From positions 1 to 36,924 of the forward strand of contig NZ_JAHUXH010000045.1 in NCBI RefSeq assembly GCF_019219825.1: a stretch of DNA of 36,924 bases. The letters are read 5' to 3'. A model generated the notes under the pieces. That model was not told the origin of the DNA. It saw only the letters and a program-made list of their open reading frames with translations, and ran no database searches. This DNA is from Streptomyces sp. TRM70350. Lineage in GTDB: Bacteria > Actinomycetota > Actinomycetes > Streptomycetales > Streptomycetaceae. The position numbers and the translations under genes are program-made. How positions within the stretch are numbered: position 1 is the first letter of the stretch; every line of letters starts with the position of its first letter. Below are positions 25,685 to 33,640 of this stretch, in pieces.

Positions 25685-27535
25685 ATGTGCGGAATCACCG
25701 GATGGGTGGCCCACGGCGAGGACCTCGCCCGGCACCGGTCCGTCGTCCAGGCGATGACCGACACCATGAGCTGCCGCGGCCCGGACGCCGAGGGCCTCTG
25801 GATCGAGGGACCCGTCGCGCTCGGCCACCGCCGGCTGTCCATCATCGACCTGGCGGGCGGCGCCCAGCCCATGGTCGCGGCACGCGACGGCCGGACCCTG
25901 GCGGCCCTGACCTTCTGCGGCGAGATCTACAACTTCCGGGAGCTGCGCGCCGAACTGACCGCCCTCGGGCACTCGTTCCGCACCGACAGCGACACCGAGG
26001 TCGTCCTCAACGCCTATCTTCAGTGGGGCACCGACTTCGCCGGCCGGCTGAACGGCATGTTCGCCATCGGCCTGTGGGACGCCACCACCCGCGAACTGCT
26101 GCTGGTCCGCGACCCGGTCGGGGTCAAGCCGCTCTACTACGCCCGCACCTCCCACGGCGTGATGTTCGGCTCGGAACCGAAGGCGGTCCTGGCCCACCCC
26201 GGCGTGCCGCGCCGCGTCGACGCCCAGGGACTCGCGGAGATCCTGGACATGGTCCGCACCCCGGAGATCACCCCGTTCGCCGACCTGTCGGAGGTACGGC
26301 CCGGACAGGTGGTGCGGGTGACCGAGGGCGGGCTGACCCGGACCCGCTACTGGCAGCTCACCGCCCGCGAGCACACCGACGACCTGGACACCACCATCGT
26401 CACCGTGCGCGAGCTGCTGGAGGACATTGTCGCCCGCCAGCTCATCGCCGACGTCCCGGTGGCCACCCTGCTCTCCGGCGGCCTCGACTCCTCGGCCATC
26501 ACCGCGCTCGCCCAGCGCGCGCTGACCGCCGAGGGCCGCGGCCCGGTGCGCTCGTACTCGGTGGACTTCCAGGGCGCGGCCGACGGCTTCGAACCCGACG
26601 CGGTCCGCGGCACGGCCGACGCGCCCTATGTGCGGGACTGCGCCGCCCATGTGGGCTCCGACCACCGCGAGGTGCTGCTCGACAGCACCGAGCTGGCCGA
26701 CGCGGCGATCCGCGCGGCGATCCTCGGCGCCACCGACCTGCCGCCCGCCTACTGGGGCGACCTATGGCCGTCGCTCTACCTGCTGTGCCGGGAGATCCGC
26801 AAACGGGCGACCGTGGTGCTGTCCGGCGAGTCCGCCGACGAACTGTTCGGCGGCTACCGCTGGTACCAGCGCCCGGAGGCGGTCGACGCCCCGACCTTCC
26901 CCTGGCTCACCCCCGGGTCGGCGCGCATCTTCGGCGGCAGCTCGCTCATCGACCAGGGCCTGCTGGAGAAGCTGGACCTGGAGGGCTACCGCCGGGACCG
27001 CTACGCCGAGGCCCTCGCCGAAGTGCCCGTGCTGCCGGGGGAGTCCGGGGTCGACCGGCGCATGCGCGAGGTGACGTACCTGAACATCACCCGCTTCATG
27101 CAGGCCGTGCTGGACCGCAAGGACCGCATGAGCATGGCCGTCGGTCTGGAGGTCCGGGTGCCGTTCTGCGACCACCGCCTGATGGACTACGTCTTCAACG
27201 TGCCGTGGGCGATGAAGTCGTTCGACGGCCGGGAGAAGAGCCTGCTGCGCGCCGCCGTCCGCGATGTGCTGCCGGCGTCGGTCCTGGAACGCACCAAGAC
27301 GCCGTTCCCCTCCACCCAGGACACCCGGTACGAGCAGGCGCTGCGCGCCGAGCTGCGCGAGGTGCTGGCCGACCCGGACTCTCCGGTGCTGCCGCTGCTC
27401 AACACCGTCAGGGTCGATCGGATCCTCGGCCGCGAGCTGGACGACTTCAGCCTGCCGCACGACCGGGGCGGCATCGAGATGGCGCTCTGGCTCAACCGCT
27501 GGCTCGCCTCCTACGACGTGACCGTGACCGTCTGA
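25685..27535 (+). CDS. Asparagine-synthase-type amidotransferase
   Basis: Glutamine-dependent amidotransferase of 616 residues, full length for the AsnB family. Cys2 (MCGITGW) is the glutaminase nucleophile of the N-terminal class II domain, with the HRRLSIIDL and GEIYNF motifs. The C-terminal synthetase domain has the ATP-binding SGGLDSS loop at 264-270 and a GESADELFGGY motif. Gene spacing (20 bp after the ACP gene) and known relatives such as the oxytetracycline and glutarimide-polyketide amidotransferases point to amidation of a carrier-bound carboxylate, for example malonyl or 2-ethylmalonyl to malonamyl. A primary-metabolic asparagine synthetase is unlikely inside this cassette. A strong hairpin follows the stop. 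Confidence 0.92.
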   Translation: MCGITGWVAHGEDLARHRSVVQAMTDTMSCRGPDAEGLWIEGPVALGHRRLSIIDLAGGAQPMVAARDGRTLAALTFCGEIYNFRELRAELTALGHSFRTDSDTEVVLNAYLQWGTDFAGRLNGMFAIGLWDATTRELLLVRDPVGVKPLYYARTSHGVMFGSEPKAVLAHPGVPRRVDAQGLAEILDMVRTPEITPFADLSEVRPGQVVRVTEGGLTRTRYWQLTAREHTDDLDTTIVTVRELLEDIVARQLIADVPVATLLSGGLDSSAITALAQRALTAEGRGPVRSYSVDFQGAADGFEPDAVRGTADAPYVRDCAAHVGSDHREVLLDSTELADAAIRAAILGATDLPPAYWGDLWPSLYLLCREIRKRATVVLSGESADELFGGYRWYQRPEAVDAPTFPWLTPGSARIFGGSSLIDQGLLEKLDLEGYRRDRYAEALAEVPVLPGESGVDRRMREVTYLNITRFMQAVLDRKDRMSMAVGLEVRVPFCDHRLMDYVFNVPWAMKSFDGREKSLLRAAVRDVLPASVLERTKTPFPSTQDTRYEQALRAELREVLADPDSPVLPLLNTVRVDRILGRELDDFSLPHDRGGIEMALWLNRWLASYDVTVTV

Positions 27536-27542
27536 CCCGCGA

Positions 27543-27572
27543 GGGCGCCGCCCGCACGGCCGGGCGGCGCCC
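27543..27572 (+). terminator. GC-rich hairpin terminator after amidotransferase gene
   Basis: A perfect 12-bp stem (gggcgccgcccg / cgggcggcgccc) with a 6-nt loop starts 8 bp after the amidotransferase stop. It has no T-tract, as usual in Streptomyces. It separates the cassette from the thioesterase gene, which may have its own promoter in the ~70 bp that follow. Confidence 0.8.
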
Positions 27573-27644
27573 CCGCGTCAACCACCTTCCGCACCAGCCT
27601 CTTTCGCACACTGCGAGAACCACACGTTCCACCAAGGGGGACAC

Positions 27645-28424
27645 ATGGCCGATCGGTCCAGCGCAGAGCACCAGCTGTGGCTGCGCCGTTTCCACCAGCC
27701 GGCACCGGGTGCGCCGCGGCTGCTGTGCCTGCCGCACGCCGGTGGCTCCGCGAGCTTCTACTTCCCCGTCTCCAAGGCGCTGTCGCCCGCGGTGGACGTG
27801 CTCACGGTGCAGTACCCCGGCCGCCAGGACCGCCGTCTGGAACCGCCGGCGGAGTCCGTGCAGGAACTCGCGCAGGGGGTGTTCCGCGCGCTGGACGAGC
27901 GGGACGGCACGCCCCTCGCCCTGTTCGGGCACAGCATGGGCGCCATGATCGGCTTCGAGCTGGCCCGGCTGCTGGAGGCCGCCGGGCGGCCCCCGGCGGT
28001 GTTCTTCGTCTCCGGCCGCCGGGGCCCCTCCGTCGAGCGGGCCGAGAACGTCCACCAGGGCGACGACGCACGGCTGATCGAGGAGGTCACCAGGCTCGAC
28101 GGCACCGACGCGGCCCTGCTCCAGGACGAGGAGATGCTGCGGATGATCCTGCCCGCGCTGCGGGCCGACTACCGCGTGGTCGAGACCTATCAGCGCACCC
28201 CCGGACCGCGGCTGAGCTGCCCCTTCGTCGTGCTGACGGGTGACGCCGACCCCCGGGTCGCCCCCGACGAGGCCCAGACGTGGTCGCAGGAGACCGACGG
28301 CCCGTTCGAACTCCACGTGTACCCAGGAGCCCACTTCTACCTGGTGGCGCAGCAGCAGGCCGTACTGGACCGGATCCGGACCACGCTGCGGCGGCTGGTT
28401 CCGGGCACCCGAGCGGCGGTCTGA
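27645..28424 (+). CDS. Type II thioesterase
   Basis: Alpha/beta-hydrolase of 259 residues, the usual length of external PKS/NRPS editing thioesterases. The early LPHAGGSASFY motif supplies the oxyanion loop. The triad is Ser97 (GHSMG), Asp202 (GDADP) and His230 (GAHFYL). A strong AAGGGGG ribosome binding site precedes the ATG. Proteins of this family remove stalled or wrongly loaded acyl groups from carrier proteins. It could also release a finished precursor, but the PKS here lacks any integrated thioesterase of its own and this protein is not of the macrocyclising type. Confidence 0.93.
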   Translation: MADRSSAEHQLWLRRFHQPAPGAPRLLCLPHAGGSASFYFPVSKALSPAVDVLTVQYPGRQDRRLEPPAESVQELAQGVFRALDERDGTPLALFGHSMGAMIGFELARLLEAAGRPPAVFFVSGRRGPSVERAENVHQGDDARLIEEVTRLDGTDAALLQDEEMLRMILPALRADYRVVETYQRTPGPRLSCPFVVLTGDADPRVAPDEAQTWSQETDGPFELHVYPGAHFYLVAQQQAVLDRIRTTLRRLVPGTRAAV

Positions 28425-28428
28425 TCCG

Positions 28429-29105
28429 GTGAACGAGATCCTCCACGCCGCCCGGTCGGCGCAGGCCACCTCCGCCGGCTTCGCGGCCCTGCCGCTGCCC
28501 GAGTCGTACCGCGCGATCGCCGTCACAAGGACGAGACGGCCATGTTCGCCGGGATGCCCACCCGCGAGAAGGACCCGCGCAAGCCACTGCACCCCGACGA
28601 GGTCCCGGTGCCCGAACTCGGAGAGCGGTACGGCAAGCTGAGCGAGCTGACCAGGCGGCACCACCTGCCGCACCACGTCATCGGCTCCGACCTGGCCGGC
28701 GTCGTGCTGCGGACCGGCCGGGGGTGCACACCTGGAAGCCCGGTGACGAGGTCGTGGCGCACTGTCTGCAGGAAGTCCAACCGGCTGATGCCCAAGCCCC
28801 GCCACCCGACCTGGGAGGAGGCCGCCGCGCCCGGGAGGCCGACATCCTGATCTGGGGAGCGAGCGGCGGACTCGGGTGTACGCCACCCAGTTGGCACTGG
28901 CCGGCGGTGCCTTCCCGGTCTGTGCGGCCTCCTCGCCGCCGATCCCGGGGAACGAACACCGATACGACAACCGGTATCTGTGGACGTCGCTGAATGGGAG
29001 GCCAACCGGCTCAGCCTGCACCGCGGCAAGGTAGGTGTCCTGTGCTTGGCATCCACGCAAGGGCTGGGTGTGCGGGACGGAGACGCGTGCCAAGCATGGC
29101 GGAGC
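28429..29105 (+). pseudogene. ccr: Degraded crotonyl-CoA carboxylase/reductase gene
   Basis: Pieces of a canonical Ccr are recognisable in order. From GTG 28429 come NEILHAARSAQ and FAALPLPESYRAI. After a 1-bp loss (~28523) comes FAGMPTREKDPRK...VPVPELG, then ERYGKLSEL...VIGSDLAGVVLRTG. After a +1 in a G-run (~28722) come DEVVAHCL, then LMPKPRHPTWEEAAAPG, then ILIWGASGGLG, then YDNRYLWTSL, then WEANRLSLHRGKVGVLCLA and GLGVRD. At least four internal deletions shorten the usual ~1.34 kb to ~0.68 kb, removing the CO2-binding Phe-Glu region and most of the cofactor domain. It cannot encode an active enzyme. An intact copy would make ethylmalonyl-CoA or other alkylmalonyl-CoA extenders. It starts 4 bp after the thioesterase stop. 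Confidence 0.93.
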
Positions 29106-29259
29106 CATCAGCTGCTTTCGGCCGCCCGTGGTGCCACAGACAGAGGCGGCCTGAGGGCCCGGCGCGCCAAGTCGCCGAACGAGATGGCCAGTTCTGCAAC
29201 AGTGCCCCTTCGAAGAGGAAGGCGGGCTGGTCGTCGCAAGAGTTCGAGAAAACAGATCG

Positions 29260-29300
29260 TTGACAACATTCTGTTTGCATGTCAGGGTTGCTGCATGTCA
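29260..29300 (+). promoter_or_regulatory. Possible promoter/operator of the HTH gene
   Basis: A consensus-like TTGACA (29260-29265) lies 29 bp before the ATG at 29295. The direct repeat tgcatgtca occurs at 29276-29284 and 29292-29300, the second copy overlapping the start codon. The spacing would fit a nearly leaderless transcript with an autoregulatory site. The -10 hexamer is not clear. Confidence 0.35.
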
Positions 29301-29747
29301 TCGACTCCGTCACAACCTGCTGATGCCTTCACGGCCCCGAGCGCCCACGAAGCGCGAGTGCAACGTGTGTACACCTCTCTTTTCCGCATCGCCGAACGGC
29401 ATGCGGTCACCGACGGTCAGCGCCGTCGGCAGACGCAGTCCCACATGGTCAGCCCGTATGAGGCGGTCAGGCTTGTGTCGTTCCTGCTCAGTGGGGCGGC
29501 GCAACTTGAGGGAGGCGAACCGGAGGTGGACCGCGCGGACATCACGGCCGCGTTGAGTCTTCTCCCGCTCGCTCGTGCCGAGATGGACGAAGTGGAGGCC
29601 GGACTCCTCAAGATGGCGCGTGGTCGCGGGATGACCTGGTCGGAGATCGCGTTCGGTCTTGGCCTTGAAACCTCGCAGGCGGCAAGGCAGCGCTATGAGC
29701 GCCTGGCGAGTCGTACGGAGGCCGACGCGGCGAAGGTTGACGAGTAG
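29295..29747 (+). CDS. Small helix-turn-helix DNA-binding protein
   Basis: Protein of 150 residues. The start is the ATG after the tgcatgtca repeat; the frame is open further upstream but runs into ccr debris. The C-terminal third reads GMTWSEIAFGLGLETSQAAR, a helix-turn-helix of the sigma-region-4/plasmid-regulator sort, followed by an Arg-rich recognition helix. The N-terminal two thirds are helical and of no family I recognise. Similar small proteins are common in Streptomyces chromosomes. It has no clear link to the polyketide cluster and may mark its right border. Codon use is less GC-biased than in the PKS genes. Confidence 0.75.
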   Translation: MSSTPSQPADAFTAPSAHEARVQRVYTSLFRIAERHAVTDGQRRRQTQSHMVSPYEAVRLVSFLLSGAAQLEGGEPEVDRADITAALSLLPLARAEMDEVEAGLLKMARGRGMTWSEIAFGLGLETSQAARQRYERLASRTEADAAKVDE

Positions 29748-29762
29748 GATCCCGGCGTCGCA

Positions 29763-29789
29763 ATGGCGGCGGCCGACCGCCGCCGCCAT
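29763..29789. terminator. Bidirectional hairpin terminator
   Basis: A perfect 11-bp stem (atggcggcggc / gccgccgccat) with a 5-nt loop lies in the 54 bp between the convergent HTH gene and cyclophilin gene, serving either or both. Confidence 0.75.
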
Positions 29790-29801
29790 GTGCTGTATCC
29801 G

Positions 29802-30302
29802 TCAGTCGAGAATCCTGGCGGTTTTGATCACCACAGGCTCCGTGGGTACGTCCTGATGGCCATAGCGAGTGCCCGTCCTGACTTGCTTGATGAAGTCGAC
29901 GACATCTTGTCCCTCGGTGACCTGGCCGAACACGGCGTATCCCCAGCCTGCCGGGGTCCTTGCCGTGAAGTCGAGGAAGTCGTTGTCCGCGACGTTGATG
30001 AAGAATTGGGCTGTTGCGGAGTGGGGATCGCTCGTCCGCGCCATCGCCACAGTGTAGGTAGTGTTCTTCAGCCCGCCAGGGGCCTCGTTCTCGATCGGCG
30101 CCAGGGTGGGCTTCTGGACCATGTCCGGGCTGAAGCCGCCTCCCTGGATCATGAAACCATCAATTACCCGGTGAAAAATCGTACCGTCGTAGTGTCCGTT
30201 GCGTACGTACGTCAGGAAGTTCTCAACGGTCTTGGGTGTTCTGGTGTCGGTGAGCTGCAGGACAATGCGGCCAAAGTTGGTGGTCAGCTCGACTATGGGC
30301 AC
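29802..30302 (-). CDS. Cyclophilin-type peptidyl-prolyl isomerase (PpiB-like)
   Basis: Single-domain cytosolic cyclophilin of 166 residues with a GTG start and an AAGGGAA ribosome binding site. There is no signal peptide or membrane segment. It closely follows E. coli PpiB: FHRVIDGFMIQGGGF (43-57) with catalytic Arg45 and pocket residues Phe50, Met51 and Gln53, then SATAQFFINV (95-104) and WGYAVFG (120-126). Compared with human cyclophilin A, the loop carrying the cyclosporin-contact Trp121 and His126 differs; Tyr122 falls near the His126 position. E. coli cyclophilins are known to bind cyclosporin weakly. The gene is a normal housekeeping type, but it lies at the edge of a cluster that looks sanglifehrin-like, whose product class binds cyclophilin. 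A self-resistance role is therefore possible but unproven. Confidence 0.95.
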   Translation of the reverse strand: MPIVELTTNFGRIVLQLTDTRTPKTVENFLTYVRNGHYDGTIFHRVIDGFMIQGGGFSPDMVQKPTLAPIENEAPGGLKNTTYTVAMARTSDPHSATAQFFINVADNDFLDFTARTPAGWGYAVFGQVTEGQDVVDFIKQVRTGTRYGHQDVPTEPVVIKTARILD

Positions 30303-30792
30303 GAATTTCCCTTTCCCGGCGCGGCTCAGCCACAGCTACGGTCCGGCCGTGGCGGCTGCTCTCCGGAGTCCTTGAGGATCACAACTATCAGTTTCTCAGA
30401 GTATCCCGCACTCGGCATGTCGCGGGTTGCCTCCCGGCGCGACCGAGGACCGTCCCGACAGGTCCTGTCCCGCGCGCCGGCCTGGGGCGACCCTGTACCT
30501 GACGCCACGTCAACGGATCGTCAGAGCATGCCGGTGATCCGCTGGAGCGGTTCACGTACTGGGATCGGCTGTCACTCGCGCGTCGCGGGTCCCGCAGGCG
30601 CTGGTGTGATTCCGGGGTTCCCAGTCGGTGTGGCAAGGGCGGCTTGAGCTGGGGTGTTGGGGGTTTTCCCCAGAAGGGGCAGGGCGTGTTTCTGGGTACT
30701 GGGTGGGGTGATGACGAGGCTTCTGACGTGGGGTTATTCGTGGTTGGTTGATAACGGTGGCGTGGTGTTGGTGGTGGCCTCTGGCGTCTGAG
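30303..30792. other. Intergenic stretch upstream of the cyclophilin gene
   Basis: A 490-bp stretch. The first ~100 bp hold the cyclophilin leader (reverse strand). The rest has no open frame with recognisable content. From ~30650 the + strand becomes rich in G and T, with a small ggggttttcccc palindrome. It ends with TGAG (30789-30792), which is repeated on the far side of the IS5-type unit. Confidence 0.6.
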
Positions 30793-30810
30793 ACGCCGTT
30801 TCTGATGGTG
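30793..30810 (+). repeat. IS5-type unit left inverted repeat
   Basis: The 18-bp sequence acgccgtttctgatggtg is perfectly inverted at 33641-33658. TGAG lies immediately outside (30789-30792). Confidence 0.85.
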
Positions 30811-30987
30811 TGATCGTCGTTGAGCCGTGCATGACGGATCTGATGGAGCGGTTGGTACCGGATGAGTTATGGACGCTGTTCCGGCGGGTGGTTCCGCGGA
30901 CGGAGGTCATACGTCCGCAGGGCGGCGGCCGACGGAGGGCCGGGGACCGCGAATGCCTGGCGGCGATCACCTTCGTGGCCGCCTCAG

Positions 30988-31019
30988 GATGGCGTCCCTT
31001 GTCGTGGTGTAGCCGATCA
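30988..31019 (+). repeat. IS256-type left inverted repeat
   Basis: This 32-bp terminal repeat pairs with 32372-32403 with four mismatches. The right copy contains the transposase stop codon. Confidence 0.88.
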
Positions 31020-31133
31020 CGGTTAGGGAGTGCGCCGGGGCGCGTGCTGACGTGGCTTCCGCTCCCTGCCCGTAGGGCGGGCCACCGTGCAACTCTCCGT
31101 AATGAACGGCCAGTTCAACGCGGGAGGTGCAGG

Positions 31134-32374
31134 GTGGCCCTGTCTCAGCATGACCTACGTCGGTTGTTGGAGTCACTACGTTCGGCGGAGGGGCTCGAAC
31201 TCGTCCGCGGGGTGGCCGAGAGGATGCTGCAGGAGCTGATCGAGGCCGAGGCCACGGCCCGGATCGGCGCGGAGTGGAACGAGCACACCGAGACGCGCAC
31301 CGCGCTTCGCAACGGCCACCGCGACAAGACGCTCAGCACCCAGGCCGGCGACCTGGACCTCGCGATCCCCAAGCTGCGGTCGGGGAGCTTCTTCCCCGCG
31401 CTGCTGGAGCGACGCCGCCGCATAGACCAGGCCCTGTATGCGGTCATCATGGAGGCCTACGTCCACGGCGTGTCCACGCGGTCGGTCGACGACCTGGTAA
31501 AAGGCCCTCGGCGCGGACACCGGGATGTCCAAGAGCGAGGTCTCGCGGATCTGTCAGGACATGGACGGCCGGCTGACTGCGTTCCGTGCCCGGCCCCTGG
31601 GCCACGTCCGCTTCCCGTACGTCTCTCTGGACGCGACCTGCTGCAAGGCGCGGGTCGAGCACCAGATCGTGTCCCGGGCCGTGGTGATCGCCACCGGGAT
31701 CACCGAGGAGGGCGGCCGGGAGGTGCTGGGCGTGATGGTCGGCGACAGCGAGACCGAGGTGTTCTGGACCGAGTTCCTGTGTTCCTTGCGCGAACGCGGT
31801 CTGACCGGGGTCCGGCTCGTCATCGGCGACCACCACTTGGGACTGGTCAAGGCCATCCGCAAGGTCATGCTCGGGGCCGCCTACCAGCGCTGCAGGGTTC
31901 ACTTCCCTGCGCAACGTGTTCAGCGTGATCAACAAGGCGGCGGCCGAGATGGCCGCCGCCACGATCCGCACGATCTTCGCCCAGCCCACCGCCGACGCCG
32001 TCCGCACCCAGCTCGACACCGTCGCCGACATGCTCGGCAAGCAGTTCCCCAAGGTCAAGGAGATGCTGCTGGAGGCGAAGGACGATCTGACCGCCTTCGC
32101 CGCCTTCCCGGAGCGACATTGGAAGAAGATCCAGTCCACCAACCCGCTGGAGCGGATCAACCGCGAGGTCAAGCGCCGCACCGATGTCGTCCAGGTCTTC
32201 CCAACGATGACGCGCTCCTGCGGCTGGTCACCGCCGCTCTTCGAGTTGCACGACGAGTGGATCGCCTTCCCCCGCCGCTACCTGCCCGAGGGAAGCATGG
32301 ACCAGCTCTACCCCGCCGAGCGCCCGGAAAGCGCCCCCGCGCTACCCAACACCACCAACACGACCGCCGGATGA
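31134..32374 (+). pseudogene. IS256-family transposase, multiply frameshifted
   Basis: Transposase beginning at GTG after CGGGAGG. Frame one gives LSQHDLRRLLESLRSAEG through YVHGVSTRSVDDLVK. An extra A in the aaaa run near 31499 shifts to the frame starting MSKSEVSRICQDMDG, which contains VSLDATCCK and VIGDHHLGL with the first two catalytic Asp residues. An extra C near 31905 shifts to VFSVINKAAAEM...NPLERINREVKRRT with the catalytic Glu region. A pair of compensating shifts near 32200-32255 scrambles ~13 residues. Full length otherwise (~410 residues). Inactive as written unless these homopolymer indels are sequencing errors. Confidence 0.9.
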
Positions 32375-33073
32375 TCGGCTACACCACGAGAAGGGACACG
32401 ACCCGCCTCAGGGTGTACCTGGCGGCAGTTGCCCCCGGTGTTCGGCCCGGCCTGGCCGACGGTCTACCGGCGTTTCTGCCGGTGGAGCCGGGAGCGGGTC
32501 TGGGCCCGGCTCCACCGCATCCTCCTCGACGAGCTCGGCGCCCGCGGTGAGCTGGACTGGTCGCGGTGCGCCATCGACTCCGTCAGCCTCCGGGCCGCAA
32601 AAGGGGGCCACTGACCGGTCCGAATCCGACCGATCGCGGCAAGAACGGATCGAAAATCCACCTGATCACCGACCGGAACGGTCTTCCCCTGTCGCTGGGC
32701 ATCTCCGGCGCCAACATGCACGACAGCCTCGGCCTGAAGCCACTGGTGCGGGGAATCCCGCCGATCCGCTCTTGGCGCGGTCCACGCCGCCGGCGACCGG
32801 CCAAGCTCCACGCCGACAAGGGATACGACTACGACCACCTGCGTCGATGGCTGCACAAGCGGGGCATCCGGCACCGCATCGCCCGCAAAGGCATCGAGTC
32901 CTCGCAGCGGCTGGGCCGCCACCGCTGGGTTGTGGAGAGGACGGTGTCCTGGCTGGCCGGATGTCGACGCCTGCCCTGCCGCTACGAGTGCAAGGCCGAG
33001 CACTTCCTCGCCTTCGTCCGCATCGCCGCAGTCCTCATCAGCTACCGCCGACTCGCCGGACAGCGCAGCAGGC

Positions 33074-33565
33074 TCAGTGCAATCCGGCGGGCAGAGTGAG
33101 CCGAGCGAGGTAGACGTCGATACCGGATACACGACCAGGCAGGGGTGCGCTCAGATCCCACCAGCGCATCGCCTCGATCTCGCGACCGGCCTCGAAATCG
33201 CGGCGCCGCAGGGCGCGGCCGGTGAACAGGGCACCGTATTCGGCGCGCTGCGCGGGGCCCAGCAGGAATCCGGCATAGCCGACGAATTGCAAGGGATCGC
33301 CGGGCACCTGCCCGCTCTCCTCGGCAAGTTCACGAACGGCCGCCTGGCGAGGACTCTCCCCCGGCTCAAGCAGGCCACCAGGTAGTTCCCAGTGACCCCG
33401 GAACCGGTCGTAGACCATAACGACCTCGTCGCGGTGCCACAAGGCAGTCAGAGCCATGGGCATGGGAGCCCCACCAGGGAGGACGTCTTCGGTGCCGAGC
33501 GTGAATGAAACCAGCCGGTTGCCGCGGTGATCGACAGCGAGGGGCTTGGATGAAGGATTGAGCAT
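33074..33565 (-). CDS. NUDIX hydrolase
   Basis: Pyrophosphohydrolase-type protein of 163 residues. The start is the ATG at 33565, before the first conserved strand; a longer in-frame start at 33631 would add residues encoded next to the IS repeat. The Nudix box is at 64-86: Gly64, Glu70, then RELAEESG with Arg78, Glu79, Glu82 and Glu83 for metal binding; the final hydrophobic position is Gln. Members hydrolyse nucleoside diphosphates linked to another group; the substrate cannot be told here. The gene lies within the inverted repeats of the IS5-type unit, and its 3' end overlaps the antisense transposase end by 26 bp. It looks intact, in contrast to the transposases around it, so it may be a captured passenger. 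Confidence 0.88.
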   Translation of the reverse strand: MLNPSSKPLAVDHRGNRLVSFTLGTEDVLPGGAPMPMALTALWHRDEVVMVYDRFRGHWELPGGLLEPGESPRQAAVRELAEESGQVPGDPLQFVGYAGFLLGPAQRAEYGALFTGRALRRRDFEAGREIEAMRWWDLSAPLPGRVSGIDVYLARLTLPAGLH

Positions 33566-33640
33566 GCGGAAGCCTGCCCAAACTGAGCACACCCAACGTC
33601 GTAGACAGGTAGGAGCGGGTAGCAGTAGCAATTCTTACAC

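Larger units (their letters stand above)
30988..32403 (+). mobile_element. IS256-family insertion sequence
   Basis: A 1416-bp element with 32-bp terminal inverted repeats (30988-31019 and 32372-32403, 28 of 32 matching, core tcgtggtgtagccgatca). It is flanked by an exact 8-bp target duplication, cgcctcag (30980-30987 and 32404-32411), as typical for this family. It sits inside the IS5-type transposase gene. Confidence 0.93.
30831..33099 (+). pseudogene. IS5-family transposase, split by IS256-type insertion and frameshifted
   Basis: The N-terminal part (30831-30987, MTDLMERLVPDELW...ITFVAASG) joins exactly to the C-terminal part from 32412 (CTWRQLPPVFGPAW...) once the inserted element and one copy of cgcctcag are removed. 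The frame then reaches RAAKGGH-stop at the AAAAGGGGG run (32599-32607). A -1 shift there restores LTGPNPTDRGKNGSKIH...DKGYDYDHLRRWL and the C-terminal HRWVVERTVSWL motif with the catalytic Glu. Related Streptomyces IS5-type transposases are often annotated with a programmed frameshift, so only the insertion is clearly disabling. The last ~13 residues (GQRSRLSAIRRAE) run into the 3' end of the antisense NUDIX gene and are not typical of the family. Confidence 0.88.
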
